Assembly (NCBI GenBank): GCA_031275035.1
Contig: JAISPH010000082.1
Location: 1 to 6,492 of the forward strand
Direction of reading: 5' to 3'
Length of the DNA: 6,492 bases
Source of the DNA: Treponema sp.
GTDB lineage: Bacteria; Spirochaetota; Spirochaetia; Treponematales; Breznakiellaceae
The position numbers and the translations under genes were made by a program. The notes beneath the pieces are model-generated. The model saw only the letters and a program-made list of their open reading frames with translations, was not told the origin of the DNA and ran no database searches. Positions within the stretch are counted from its first letter, which is position 1, and each line of letters starts with the position of its first letter. Positions 1 to 6,090 of the stretch are shown piece after piece.

Positions 1-176
1 CGGACTGGACGAGCGGCATCAATCACGCCCGGCGAGAGGGGATGAGAGAAGGGATAATGACCGGGGAAAAACAGAAAGCGGTTGAAATCGCCCGGAATTC
101 GAAAGCCCTTGGCATACCCCTCGAACAGATTGTTCGGATTACCGGGCTGACGGAAAGCCAAATCCGGGAACTATAA
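1..176 (+). CDS. C-terminal fragment of a probable Rpn/PD-(D/E)XK-type nuclease or transposase-family protein
   Basis: The window opens inside this gene. The open frame starts at base 3 and ends with TAA at 174-176, giving 57 residues. The tail is a charged stretch (HARREGMREGIMTGEKQKAV) followed by a helix and a short helix-turn segment, IPLEQIVRITGLTESQIREL. This matches the usual C-terminus of Rpn (recombination-promoting nuclease) and PD-(D/E)XK transposase-family proteins: an REG-rich linker, then a small 'GL(S/T)xExI' helix pair. That match is family knowledge recalled from sequence pattern. The catalytic N-terminal domain lies outside the window, so neither activity nor integrity can be judged. 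Such genes are often multicopy and frequently decayed in spirochaetes and some Firmicutes. A hairpin follows directly at 184-204. The assignment rests on a short, low-complexity tail. Confidence 0.6.
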   Translation, partial: DWTSGINHARREGMREGIMTGEKQKAVEIARNSKALGIPLEQIVRITGLTESQIREL

Positions 177-295
177 TGATCCTCCGCGGGGCAGAGCTCC
201 GCGGTATCTTTGACAATATAGAGAAGCTGTCCCAAAAACTGAAGCAGTGGAGCATCCTCTGTGATTTAGAACAAGCCAATGGAGCGAAATTATGA
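176..295 (+). CDS. Possible 39-aa small ORF bridging its two neighbours by stop/start overlaps
   Basis: An ATG at 176 overlaps the stop of the upstream gene (TAATG). The frame runs 39 codons to a TGA at 293-295, which overlaps the ATG of the next gene (ATGA). The product would start MILRGAELRGIF and contain an amphipathic helix-like stretch, IEKLSQKLKQW. I recognise no family. The overlaps at both ends are what translationally coupled genes show. Against it, there is no clear Shine-Dalgarno before the ATG, a strong hairpin lies inside its 5' part (184-204), and a frame this short can arise by chance. It may also be a remnant of an older gene. I list it as a possibility only. Confidence 0.2.
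   Translation: MILRGAELRGIFDNIEKLSQKLKQWSILCDLEQANGAKL
184..204 (+). terminator. Candidate hairpin terminator after the partial Rpn-type gene
   Basis: The arms 184-192 and 196-204 pair over 9 bp, with one G-U pair and a triloop AGA; the core is CCGCGG on both sides. The stem is followed by TATCTTT, a weak and interrupted T tract. It sits 8 bases after the upstream stop codon, which fits an intrinsic terminator. CCGCGG is self-complementary, so the structure would form on either strand. The imperfect T tract keeps confidence moderate. Confidence 0.45.
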
Positions 296-1254
296 ATTTT
301 ATTGAAGAAAATGTTTTAAATGATTTTGATACTATAGTTAATAGATATTTGATTTTTCTGGTTCATGTACAAAAAAGCACCTTAATTCAAATATCCGATA
401 AAATTACACTATTTGATAAGGCCAGAAATATTTCGCTGGAAATAAAAGCAAATGTACAAAAATCTTTAAACGGCATTAGTGAATATAATATAGAGGAAAA
501 AAGAAAATACATCAGGGAAATATTGTTGAGGATCGAAACAATAATAGTGAATGAAATAAATAATAAAAAAATAAGAATAAACAACGATGCTTTATTCTTA
601 TTGAATAACATAATAGAAAGTTTAACAACTGATGTCAATGGAATAAAAATGTCTTATGCGGATATATCAAACATATATTCATATAAAGAACTTAATACGG
701 ATAAAGAAAAAGAAGACTATGTTGACAAAGAAATACAGAAAATAAAAAATAAATTAAACACGGATTTAGAAGAAATAAAGAAGAAGGCTTTTTTGAAACT
801 GCTTTATAGAAAAAATAAAAATCCTGAACGATTTTACAAAGTCAATAGTTTTGTTCTGGATAAGTGTAAAAAAGAAGAAATAAAATTATTTGTATCAAAT
901 ATGCCGGAAAACGGAAATGAGGGGCTGTTCTTTATAATAAACAAAAACGATTTAATAATAAAGAGGGAAAAATCAAACGGCATGATTGTTTATAGCATTA
1001 GATTTAGTGATTTTGAAGAACAATTTAATATAAATATAACCGGAAAAATAAACGTTAACAATTCAGAGGAGGCGTTTAATATAGATGAAACGTATCCAAT
1101 CAGCATGAGAGGGGCCGTATTGAATGCGTTTAACATTCGGGAAATTATTGAGCTTTTTAATTTGTTGTATACCAGATTTATTTCAAGAGAAAATATACCT
1201 GAAAGAAATAATGACATAGACAATTATTTGGACGGGAAAATAAAAAACGATTAG
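292..1254 (+). CDS. Unrecognised 320-aa A/T-rich protein convergent with a DNA adenine methyltransferase
   Basis: I do not recognise the family. The ATG at 292 has a good ribosome binding site, GGAG at 281-284 with a 7-nt spacer, and the frame is intact to TAG at 1252-1254. There is no signal peptide and no clear membrane segment, so it is probably cytoplasmic. Residues about 1-180 look mostly helical, with a highly charged, possibly coiled-coil stretch at about 137-176 that includes KEIQKIKNKL and LEEIKKKAFL. Residues about 190-255 look strand-rich (IKLFVSN, GLFFIIN, GMIVYSIRF, FNINITG), and helix returns at about 272-298. I could not assign a PD-(D/E)XK, HNH, GIY-YIG or ATPase motif. It ends tail-to-tail with the methyltransferase, overlapping by 4 bp. 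That position would suit a restriction or other methylation-linked partner, but this is inference only; an island cargo gene is equally possible. Confidence 0.8.
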   Translation: MNFIEENVLNDFDTIVNRYLIFLVHVQKSTLIQISDKITLFDKARNISLEIKANVQKSLNGISEYNIEEKRKYIREILLRIETIIVNEINNKKIRINNDALFLLNNIIESLTTDVNGIKMSYADISNIYSYKELNTDKEKEDYVDKEIQKIKNKLNTDLEEIKKKAFLKLLYRKNKNPERFYKVNSFVLDKCKKEEIKLFVSNMPENGNEGLFFIINKNDLIIKREKSNGMIVYSIRFSDFEEQFNINITGKINVNNSEEAFNIDETYPISMRGAVLNAFNIREIIELFNLLYTRFISRENIPERNNDIDNYLDGKIKND

Positions 1255-2138
1255 CAGTTTTCTCCTTGGTTGGCTCCTTGGTTGGCTTTCCGGTTTATAA
1301 CCAGAAGCTCATTAACCTTGCCCCTGCCTGCGGAATCAGAGTTGATGGCCCTTTTTGCCCGCACGGATATAATATCAAAGCATTGGTAATTATATAAATC
1401 CCGAATGTAATCCGTATCGGAATTACTTAGCAGGCACTTTGCCCCGCGATTTGTCATTTCCAGCATAACGTTGCGAAGCCGTTCCTGTTCTTCTTCCCCA
1501 AATCCATCCGCAAGGTATCCGGTGAAATTGGTTTTGCCCGGGCTATGGTAGGGAGGGTCAAAATAAACAAATGAATTTTTATCCGCGGACGCTACCGCCT
1601 GTTCAAAATCACCATTCATGATTTTTATTTCATTTGAATTGAAATATGCACTAATCTGTCTTAACACAATTTCTTCGCATATTGCGGGATTTTTGTATTT
1701 TCCATACGGGACATTAAAAAGACCCTGGGAATTTACGCGATACAAGCCGTTGAAACAAGTCTTATTCAAAAATATTAACCGGGCGGCTTTTTCGATTTTG
1801 GTTAATTTATTAAACTTTGCTGTATCCCGATCCAAATTTCTGATCGTGTAAAAAATTTCTTTATTGTTTTTCTCACCGTATTTTTTTAATAACACAATGA
1901 GTTCTTCCGCGTTTTCTTTTATAACGTTATAGGTTAAAATTAACTGTGAATTAAAATCATTAACAACCGCTTTCTTGGGCTGTAATGCAAAAAAAACAGC
2001 CCCGGCTCCGACGAATGGTTCGAAATACGTGTAGTCATTGATATTTCGGGGGAGATATTTTTTTATTTCTGACAATAACTGCCTTTTACCCCCGGCCCAT
2101 TTTAAGAACGGTTTAATAATGGGATTATGCTTTGTCAT
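1251..2138 (-). CDS. dam: DNA adenine N6-methyltransferase, Dam/DpnII class (D12 family)
   Basis: The product is 295 aa and transfers a methyl group from S-adenosylmethionine to adenine N6 in DNA. Characterised relatives (EcoDam, M.DpnII, M.MboI) act on GATC; GATC specificity here is inferred from family. Visible motifs are the N-terminal FLKWAGGKRQLL (residues 11-22), the SAM-binding motif I FEPFVGAGAVFF (39-50), the conserved block FNGLYRVNSQGLFNVPYG (129-146), the catalytic motif IV DPPY (194-197) and SNSDTDYI (238-245). Motif I precedes motif IV, the alpha-class order. The length is slightly above the roughly 270-285 residues usual for the family, because of a tail with a duplicated ANQG unit at 285-292. 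The ATG at 2136-2138 is chosen because the classic N-terminus follows it closely; its Shine-Dalgarno is weak (AGAG, 7 nt upstream). All key residues are present, so it should be active. It may be an orphan methylase or the modification half of a restriction system. Confidence 0.95.
   Translation of the reverse strand: MTKHNPIIKPFLKWAGGKRQLLSEIKKYLPRNINDYTYFEPFVGAGAVFFALQPKKAVVNDFNSQLILTYNVIKENAEELIVLLKKYGEKNNKEIFYTIRNLDRDTAKFNKLTKIEKAARLIFLNKTCFNGLYRVNSQGLFNVPYGKYKNPAICEEIVLRQISAYFNSNEIKIMNGDFEQAVASADKNSFVYFDPPYHSPGKTNFTGYLADGFGEEEQERLRNVMLEMTNRGAKCLLSNSDTDYIRDLYNYQCFDIISVRAKRAINSDSAGRGKVNELLVINRKANQGANQGENC
1263..1286. repeat. Perfect 12-bp tandem duplication in the 3' end of the methyltransferase gene
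   Basis: The unit TCCTTGGTTGGC occurs twice back to back (1263-1274 and 1275-1286). Its length keeps the frame and encodes ANQG twice near the C-terminus of the methyltransferase. It looks like a slippage duplication outside the catalytic core and is unlikely to affect catalysis. Confidence 0.85.
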
Positions 2139-2341
2139 AATGATACTCTATAACATTTACAGGGATCCGTAAAGCGGAAATCCCATGATCCGCGCGCGGC
2201 TTAATATAGCCTTGTTCGGCAGCTTCAGTTCCCCCGCCGAATTCCCCTGAAAATGCCGCGCCCCAGGGCTGGAAGCCGCGGGACCTGCCGGCCAAGCGGC
2301 TTGTCGAACAACGCTGATGACAAGCATTGCATCGCGCATAA

Positions 2342-2362
2342 CCGGCGCTGTTTACGCGCCGG
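2342..2362. repeat. Inverted repeat, 7-bp GC-only stem
   Basis: CCGGCGC at 2342-2348 pairs perfectly with GCGCCGG at 2356-2362 around a 7-nt loop. No T tract follows on either strand, so it is not a clear intrinsic terminator. It is the first member of the palindrome cluster. Confidence 0.6.
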
Positions 2363-2373
2363 GCTCAATAGAG

Positions 2374-2401
2374 TTGTTCAGAAACTTCAGTTTCTGAACA
2401 A
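2374..2401. repeat. Perfect 13-bp inverted repeat (TTGTTCAGAAACT arms)
   Basis: TTGTTCAGAAACT at 2374-2386 is the exact reverse complement of 2389-2401, with only 2 bases between the arms. In RNA it would form a hairpin with 12 pairs and a 4-nt loop. The arm start TTGTTCA is shared with the larger palindrome at 2440-2476, which suggests one repeat family rather than unrelated terminators. Confidence 0.8.
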
Positions 2402-2416
2402 ATTCCGCTGAAAAAA

Positions 2417-2437
2417 GCAAAATGCGGAGCATTTTGC
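2417..2437. repeat. Perfect 9-bp inverted repeat (GCAAAATGC arms)
   Basis: GCAAAATGC at 2417-2425 pairs exactly with GCATTTTGC at 2429-2437 around the triloop GGA. It sits between the two TTGTTC-type palindromes and has a six-A run just before it (2411-2416). On the minus strand that run reads as TTTTTT directly after the stem's flanking bases, so this is a plausible intrinsic terminator for minus-strand transcription coming from the transporter operon. Confidence 0.65.
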
Positions 2438-2439
2438 AG

Positions 2440-2476
2440 GACTTGTTCAAGAACCAACCGGGTTCTTGAACAAGTC
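2440..2476. repeat. Perfect 16-bp inverted repeat (GACTTGTTCAAGAACC arms)
   Basis: The 16-base arm at 2440-2455 is the exact reverse complement of 2461-2476, with a 5-nt loop at 2456-2460. This is the longest uninterrupted palindrome in the window. No T tract follows on either strand, so its role as a classical terminator is doubtful. Its arm shares TTGTTCA with the repeat at 2374-2401, consistent with a dispersed REP-like or miniature element. Confidence 0.8.
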
Positions 2477-2528
2477 TAATCTTCCGGGGTTCGATACAGC
2501 CGGAGCATGAGGGGAAATACGATTGAGC

Positions 2529-2557
2529 CGGTTCCGGAAACCGGGGTTTTGGAACCG
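2529..2557 (-). terminator. Possible 3' hairpin of the transporter operon
   Basis: CGGTTCC at 2529-2535 pairs exactly with GGAACCG at 2551-2557; further inner pairing with G-U pairs is possible. It lies 32 bases beyond the stop of the DppC-type gene in the direction of transcription, where an operon terminator is expected. No U tract follows, so it may only protect the RNA's 3' end or be part of the palindrome cluster. An imperfect AGCATGAGGG direct repeat flanks it (2504-2513 and 2577-2586). Confidence 0.4.
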
Positions 2558-2589
2558 CCTCGTTTGTATGGGTTGCAGCATGAGGGAAT

Positions 2590-3414
2590 TCAGATCTCCT
2601 TGCGGAGCTTGGGGTCCAAAAGGTCCCGCATACCGTCGCCGATAAAATTGGCCCCCATGGACATGGTGAGGATCCCCAAGCCGGGAAAAACCGCGATCCA
2701 CCAGTTGGTCAGATAGGCGGCGCCGTCGGATACCATGGCCCCCCATTCCGGGGCCGGGGGAGGGGAGCCCAGCCCCAAAAAACTCAGGCCCGAAAAGAGG
2801 AGGATCGCGTTGCCAAAGTCCACGGTGGCCAATACGATGATGGCGCCGATGCTGTTCGGCAGGATCTCTTTAAAGAAGATCCGGAAGGGGGAAGCCCCCA
2901 GGGATTTTGAGGCTTCCACATACTCGTTGGAACGCACCTGGATGACCATGCTCCGCATGACCCGGGCGTAATTGGGCCACCAGACGATGACCATGGCCAG
3001 GAGGGTATGGAAGAGGTTGGGCCCCAGGGCGGTGGAAATCACCATGGCCAGGATGATGGTGGGAAAGGCCTGGACCAATTCGCAGAGGCGCATCATAATT
3101 TCGTCCGCCAGGCCCCCGGCAAAACCCGCGGCGCCGCCGTAGACAATACCCACCAGGGAGGCGAAGATGATCGTCAGGACCCCTCCCTCAATGGAAATGC
3201 GGCTGCCCCAAATAACCCGGCTCAGGATGTCCCTGCCCAGGCTGTCGGTGCCGCAGGGATGCGCCCGGCAGGGTTTGACGAACCGGGCGTTCATATCCTG
3301 GGCCAGGGGTTCATAGGGGGAGATCAGGGGGGCGATGAGGGCGATGATCACCCAGAGGATACATACGGTAAAGCCCACGGCAAACAGCTTGTTTTGCCGC
3401 ATCATGCGCCACAT
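2590..3414 (-). CDS. dppC: DppC/OppC-type ABC transporter permease
   Basis: This 274-aa inner-membrane protein is one of two channel-forming subunits of a family-5 (peptide/nickel-type) ABC importer. The N-terminal transmembrane helix (about 11-32) is followed by the hallmark OppC motif HPCGTDSLGRDILSRVIWGS (residues 52-71). Several further hydrophobic segments follow, at about 78-98, 118-145, 190-215 and 238-258. The cytoplasmic EAA loop at about 165-188 (YVEASKSLGASPFRIFFKEI) is the site that docks to the ATPase. The C-terminus GMRDLLDPKL is complete and typical. The ATG at 3414 directly abuts the stop of the upstream permease (TAAATG), with GAGG 9 nt upstream, so translation is probably coupled. 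Substrate cannot be read from the sequence; dpp, opp, app and nik relatives are not distinguishable here. No ATPase gene follows. Confidence 0.93.
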   Translation of the reverse strand: MWRMMRQNKLFAVGFTVCILWVIIALIAPLISPYEPLAQDMNARFVKPCRAHPCGTDSLGRDILSRVIWGSRISIEGGVLTIIFASLVGIVYGGAAGFAGGLADEIMMRLCELVQAFPTIILAMVISTALGPNLFHTLLAMVIVWWPNYARVMRSMVIQVRSNEYVEASKSLGASPFRIFFKEILPNSIGAIIVLATVDFGNAILLFSGLSFLGLGSPPPAPEWGAMVSDGAAYLTNWWIAVFPGLGILTMSMGANFIGDGMRDLLDPKLRKEI

Positions 3415-4428
3415 TTACTGGTACCTCACCCGGGGATCCATGATTCCGTATAAAAGGTCAATCACCAGGTTGATGATCACATAATTCAGGGCGATAAGGA
3501 GGGATACCCCCACAATGGCGGGGAAATCCAGGTTTTTGGCGGACTGATAGGCGTATTGCCCGATGCCGGGCCAGGCAAAAATCGTTTCCACCAGGACCAT
3601 ACCGCTGAGTAAATTCCCAAACCCCACCCCGATAACCGTTACCACCGGGATCAGGGCGTTGCCCAGGGCGTGCCTGCCGATCACATCCCGCTCGTTCAGG
3701 CCCTTGGCCCGGGCGGTACGGATATAATCCTGGGAGAGGATCTCCAGCAGGTTGGAACGGGTGGTGCGGGTGATAAGCCCCATGGTAAACATCCCCAGGC
3801 AGATGCCGGGGAGGACCAAATGGCTCAGGGCGTCCAAAAACAGGGAAAAATTCCCCATGGCCAGGGCGTCGATGGTGAAAAACCCCGTCCAATGAACCGG
3901 CGCGGCCGCCCGGGCGGCGATCCGCCCCGGACCGGGGGCTATCCCCAGGCCCAGGTAAAACACAAAAAGCATGATCAGGGCGAACCAGAAGGAAGGGACC
4001 GATACCCCAAAAACGGAAAGCCCCCGTAACAGATGATCCGTCAGGGTATTCCGCTTAATCGCGGAAATGACCCCAAAGGACATCCCAAAAACCACCGCAA
4101 AGATGATGCCGAAACAGGCCAGCTCCACGGTGGCGGGATAGTACCGGGCCAGATCGTCAAATACCGGGCGCTGGGTACGGATAGACACCCCCAGGTCCCC
4201 CCGGAGCAGGTTTTTTAAATAGGTCAGGTACTGGGCGTACAGGGGCCTGTCCAGCCCCCATTTCGCGCGGAAGGCCGCCACCATTTCCTCGTTCGCCAGA
4301 TTGCGCTGGCTTAAATTGGCGACCACCGGATCGCTGGGTACCGCGTGGGACAGCAGGAAGACGATCAACGAGATGCCGATCATCAAAAAGAAGAGAAAAA
4401 CCATCCTCCTGACCAAATAACGCGGCAT
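3415..4428 (-). CDS. dppB: DppB/OppB-type ABC transporter permease
   Basis: This 337-aa inner-membrane permease is the partner of the DppC-type subunit. It begins PRYLVRRMVFLFF, the usual DppB start, with a first transmembrane helix at about 9-30. The family block GLDRPLYAQYLTYLKNLLRG, then GDLGVSI, spans about 58-83. Transmembrane stretches follow at about 100-124, 138-162, 200-220, 260-285 and 305-328. The EAA loop (YIRTARAKGLNERDVIGRHA, about 235-254) runs into LGNALIPVVT, and the protein ends MDPRVRYQ, all diagnostic. I chose the ATG at 4426-4428, which has AGGA 9 nt upstream. An in-frame TTG at 4432-4434 with GGAG 8 nt upstream is a real alternative and would add two residues. The start lies within about 15 bases of the binding-protein stop, so the genes form one operon. 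Confidence 0.94.
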   Translation of the reverse strand: MPRYLVRRMVFLFFLMIGISLIVFLLSHAVPSDPVVANLSQRNLANEEMVAAFRAKWGLDRPLYAQYLTYLKNLLRGDLGVSIRTQRPVFDDLARYYPATVELACFGIIFAVVFGMSFGVISAIKRNTLTDHLLRGLSVFGVSVPSFWFALIMLFVFYLGLGIAPGPGRIAARAAAPVHWTGFFTIDALAMGNFSLFLDALSHLVLPGICLGMFTMGLITRTTRSNLLEILSQDYIRTARAKGLNERDVIGRHALGNALIPVVTVIGVGFGNLLSGMVLVETIFAWPGIGQYAYQSAKNLDFPAIVGVSLLIALNYVIINLVIDLLYGIMDPRVRYQ

Positions 4429-4439
4429 ACCCAAGCATC

Positions 4440-6035
4440 CTACTCCGCGATTCTTTTGAGATCCAGCTGATACAGTTCAAGATAATCCGCCCCGGTCAGG
4501 CCGCTCCTGACCGCGTACTGGCTGGTATGCTGCAGGAGCATGGCAAAGGGCGTGTCTTCGATCATGGCCCGCTGGATTTGGGTAAAAAGCTCCACCCGTT
4601 TGGCATTGTCGATCTCCGTGGCGGCCCGCTTCCCCAGGGCGGCCAGGGCGGGATTCTGATCCGCGGTCCAGTTGGCCCGGAGCCCGACGCTGTTGCCCGG
4701 GAGGAAGGCGAGCTGGCTGTTGTTATCGGGATAGTCCGGGCTCCAGTACCAGAGCCCCAGGGACTGCCGGCCGGTCCGGTAGCTTTCCAGGGAGATGGTT
4801 ACGTTTTCGGGGACCAGCTCCGCGGTGATGCCGATGGCGGCGAGGTCGTTCTGGAGTTTTTGCGCCAGGGTAACCAGTTCCACCCCCACTACCGTACTGG
4901 TGGGCACGTAGAGCCTGGTGCTAAACCCGCCGGCATAGCCCGCCTCCGCCAGCAAGGCCTTGGCCTCCGCGGTTTTCGGGTAACCGGCAACATCCCCGGG
5001 AGGCAGGGACCCCAGCAGGCCCAGGGGGAAGGGCGCCATGGGGGTACTCATGCCGGGACCGGCAACGGCCTGGATCCCCCCGTAATCCAGGGCCAGGCGG
5101 ATCGCCGCCTGCACCCGGGGATCCGCCACGGGGCCGCCGATTGCCGGGTCCCGGTTCATCAGGAGGAAGCTCGTAGTCAGGGACTGGGCATCCAGGATGG
5201 TGATCCCCGGAACCCCCGCAATACTCTTGACCTGTTCCGCACTGAGGTTAAAGGCAATGTCCGCGTCCCCGGCCCGGAGCATCATCAACTGGGTGTTGGA
5301 ATCCATCACGGTGCTGATGGTAATCCGGTCGTAGTAGGGCGCCGGCCCCCAATAGTTGGGGTTCCTGCCCAGGACCACCTCAACCTTGGGGGTGTAGGTC
5401 TCGATCTGATAGGGCCCTGAACCCACGCTGTGGGTATCCAGCCAGGTTCTGGCGGTATCCGTAACATCGGCGTCCGGGGCGTTGGTCGCCCCCTGCTCCG
5501 TCGCGGCCTTACTGTCCATGATGGAAAAGAACACAAAGGCGAGTTCAATGGGAAAGGACGGGTCCGTCTCCCGTAAACGGATGATAACCGTGGCGTCGTC
5601 CGGCGTCTCGATACCGGTGATCCCCTCCGCCATAAACGCCGCGTTGCCCTTAAGGTTGATCGCCCGCTCGAAACTCCACTTTACATCCGCGGAGGTAAGG
5701 GGATTGCCGCCGGCAAACCGTATGCCGGGGCGCAGCGTAAAGGTATAGGTCAAGCCGTCGGCGGATATTTCATAACCTTCCGCGGCCGCGGGCGCCAGGT
5801 TATCCAGGCTGCCCTGAAATTCAAAGAGGTTATCATAACAGGCGTGGATAACCGTGGATCCGTAGGGCTCATAGGCAATGCCGGGATCAAAGCTCTCGTA
5901 ATCGGGGTTAGCGGCGATGATAAGGTGCCGTTCCCCCGAGCCGGCGTCCGCCTCCCCTCCACCGGCGGGTTTGCCCTTACAGGCGGACAAGGCCGCCAAA
6001 AGCAGCGCTAAAAACAAAAATGCCGTTTTTTTCAT
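4440..6035 (-). CDS. Extracytoplasmic solute-binding lipoprotein, ABC importer family 5 (SBP_bac_5)
   Basis: This 531-aa protein captures solute outside the inner membrane and delivers it to the permeases encoded just downstream. MKKTAFLFLALLLAALSAC is a lipoprotein signal with a lipobox LSAC and acylated Cys19, followed by a Gly/Ala/Glu linker. The family-5 signature is clear: FDPGIAYEPYGS (49-60), YDNLFEF (67-73), LAPAAAEGYEISADGLTYTF (80-99), LRPGIRFAGGNPLTSADVKW (101-120). Length is normal for oligopeptide, dipeptide or nickel binders. The frame is open further upstream to 6248, but I place the start at 6035 because AGGAGA lies 7 nt upstream and the signal peptide begins exactly there. 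Substrate is not determined; peptides are the default guess, and metals, sugars or opines also occur in this family. As the first gene after the promoter, it is probably the most strongly expressed. Confidence 0.93.
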   Translation of the reverse strand: MKKTAFLFLALLLAALSACKGKPAGGGEADAGSGERHLIIAANPDYESFDPGIAYEPYGSTVIHACYDNLFEFQGSLDNLAPAAAEGYEISADGLTYTFTLRPGIRFAGGNPLTSADVKWSFERAINLKGNAAFMAEGITGIETPDDATVIIRLRETDPSFPIELAFVFFSIMDSKAATEQGATNAPDADVTDTARTWLDTHSVGSGPYQIETYTPKVEVVLGRNPNYWGPAPYYDRITISTVMDSNTQLMMLRAGDADIAFNLSAEQVKSIAGVPGITILDAQSLTTSFLLMNRDPAIGGPVADPRVQAAIRLALDYGGIQAVAGPGMSTPMAPFPLGLLGSLPPGDVAGYPKTAEAKALLAEAGYAGGFSTRLYVPTSTVVGVELVTLAQKLQNDLAAIGITAELVPENVTISLESYRTGRQSLGLWYWSPDYPDNNSQLAFLPGNSVGLRANWTADQNPALAALGKRAATEIDNAKRVELFTQIQRAMIEDTPFAMLLQHTSQYAVRSGLTGADYLELYQLDLKRIAE

Positions 6036-6042
6036 CGTGATG

Positions 6043-6048
6043 TCTCCT
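6043..6048 (-). promoter_or_regulatory. Ribosome binding site that fixes the binding-protein start
   Basis: AGGAGA on the minus strand ends 7 nt before the ATG at 6035. It is the strongest Shine-Dalgarno in the window and supports the start at 6035 over the longer open frame reaching 6248. Confidence 0.85.
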
Positions 6049-6090
6049 TTTGTTTGGGGTGATTCGCTACAGGGCTTTACCCCCGAAGTG

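Larger units (their letters stand above)
205..2160. other. A/T-rich island, probably horizontally acquired
   Basis: Base composition changes sharply at both ends. The flanks are G/C-dominated: bases 5101-5160 contain 45 G or C of 60. Inside the island, bases 541-600 contain only 10 of 60. The unknown gene at 292-1254 is the most extreme, rich in Lys, Asn and Ile codons ending in A or T; the methyltransferase at 1251-2138 is intermediate. The left edge lies just after the hairpin at 184-204, and the right edge lies just past the methyltransferase start, before GC-rich non-coding DNA. No integrase, flanking tRNA gene or convincing target-site duplication is visible, so the route of acquisition is unknown. 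That it is foreign is inferred from composition. Confidence 0.6.
2139..2589. other. Gene-free 451-bp interval between the methyltransferase and the transporter operon, dense in palindromes
   Basis: I see no convincing gene here. The right part (2341-2557) carries five inverted repeats, listed separately. The left part (2160-2340) is GC-rich, with no clear motif apart from a ribosome-site-lacking open frame that I reject. Just upstream of the methyltransferase start, on the minus strand, TATAGA (2147-2152) preceded by TGT resembles a weak extended -10 box. If used, it would give an almost leaderless methyltransferase transcript. The transporter operon also ends in this interval, so it must hold that operon's 3' end signals. 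Confidence 0.6.

Noticed and set aside
210..222. Perfect TTGACA (210-215) as a -35 box for the unknown gene
   Set aside because: No acceptable -10 lies 16-18 bp downstream, and TATAGA at 217-222 is too close to it.
176..2191. ATGATCC at 176-182 and 2185-2191 as a target-site duplication of the island
   Set aside because: A 7-bp match between two flanks of about 100 bp is expected by chance, and the right copy lies beyond the compositional edge.
2157..2339. 60-codon minus-strand open frame upstream of the methyltransferase
   Set aside because: It has no Shine-Dalgarno, the product is of low complexity (Ala/Pro/Gly) in its middle, no family is recognised, and it lies in palindrome-rich GC sequence.
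2483..2503. GGTTCGATAC resembling a tRNA T-loop
   Set aside because: The flanking bases do not form a T-arm stem and no acceptor or anticodon arm is present.
4527..5420. 297-codon plus-strand open frame opposite the binding-protein gene
   Set aside because: It is a shadow of the GC-rich gene on the other strand, Gly/Pro/His/Gln-rich, with no family resemblance.
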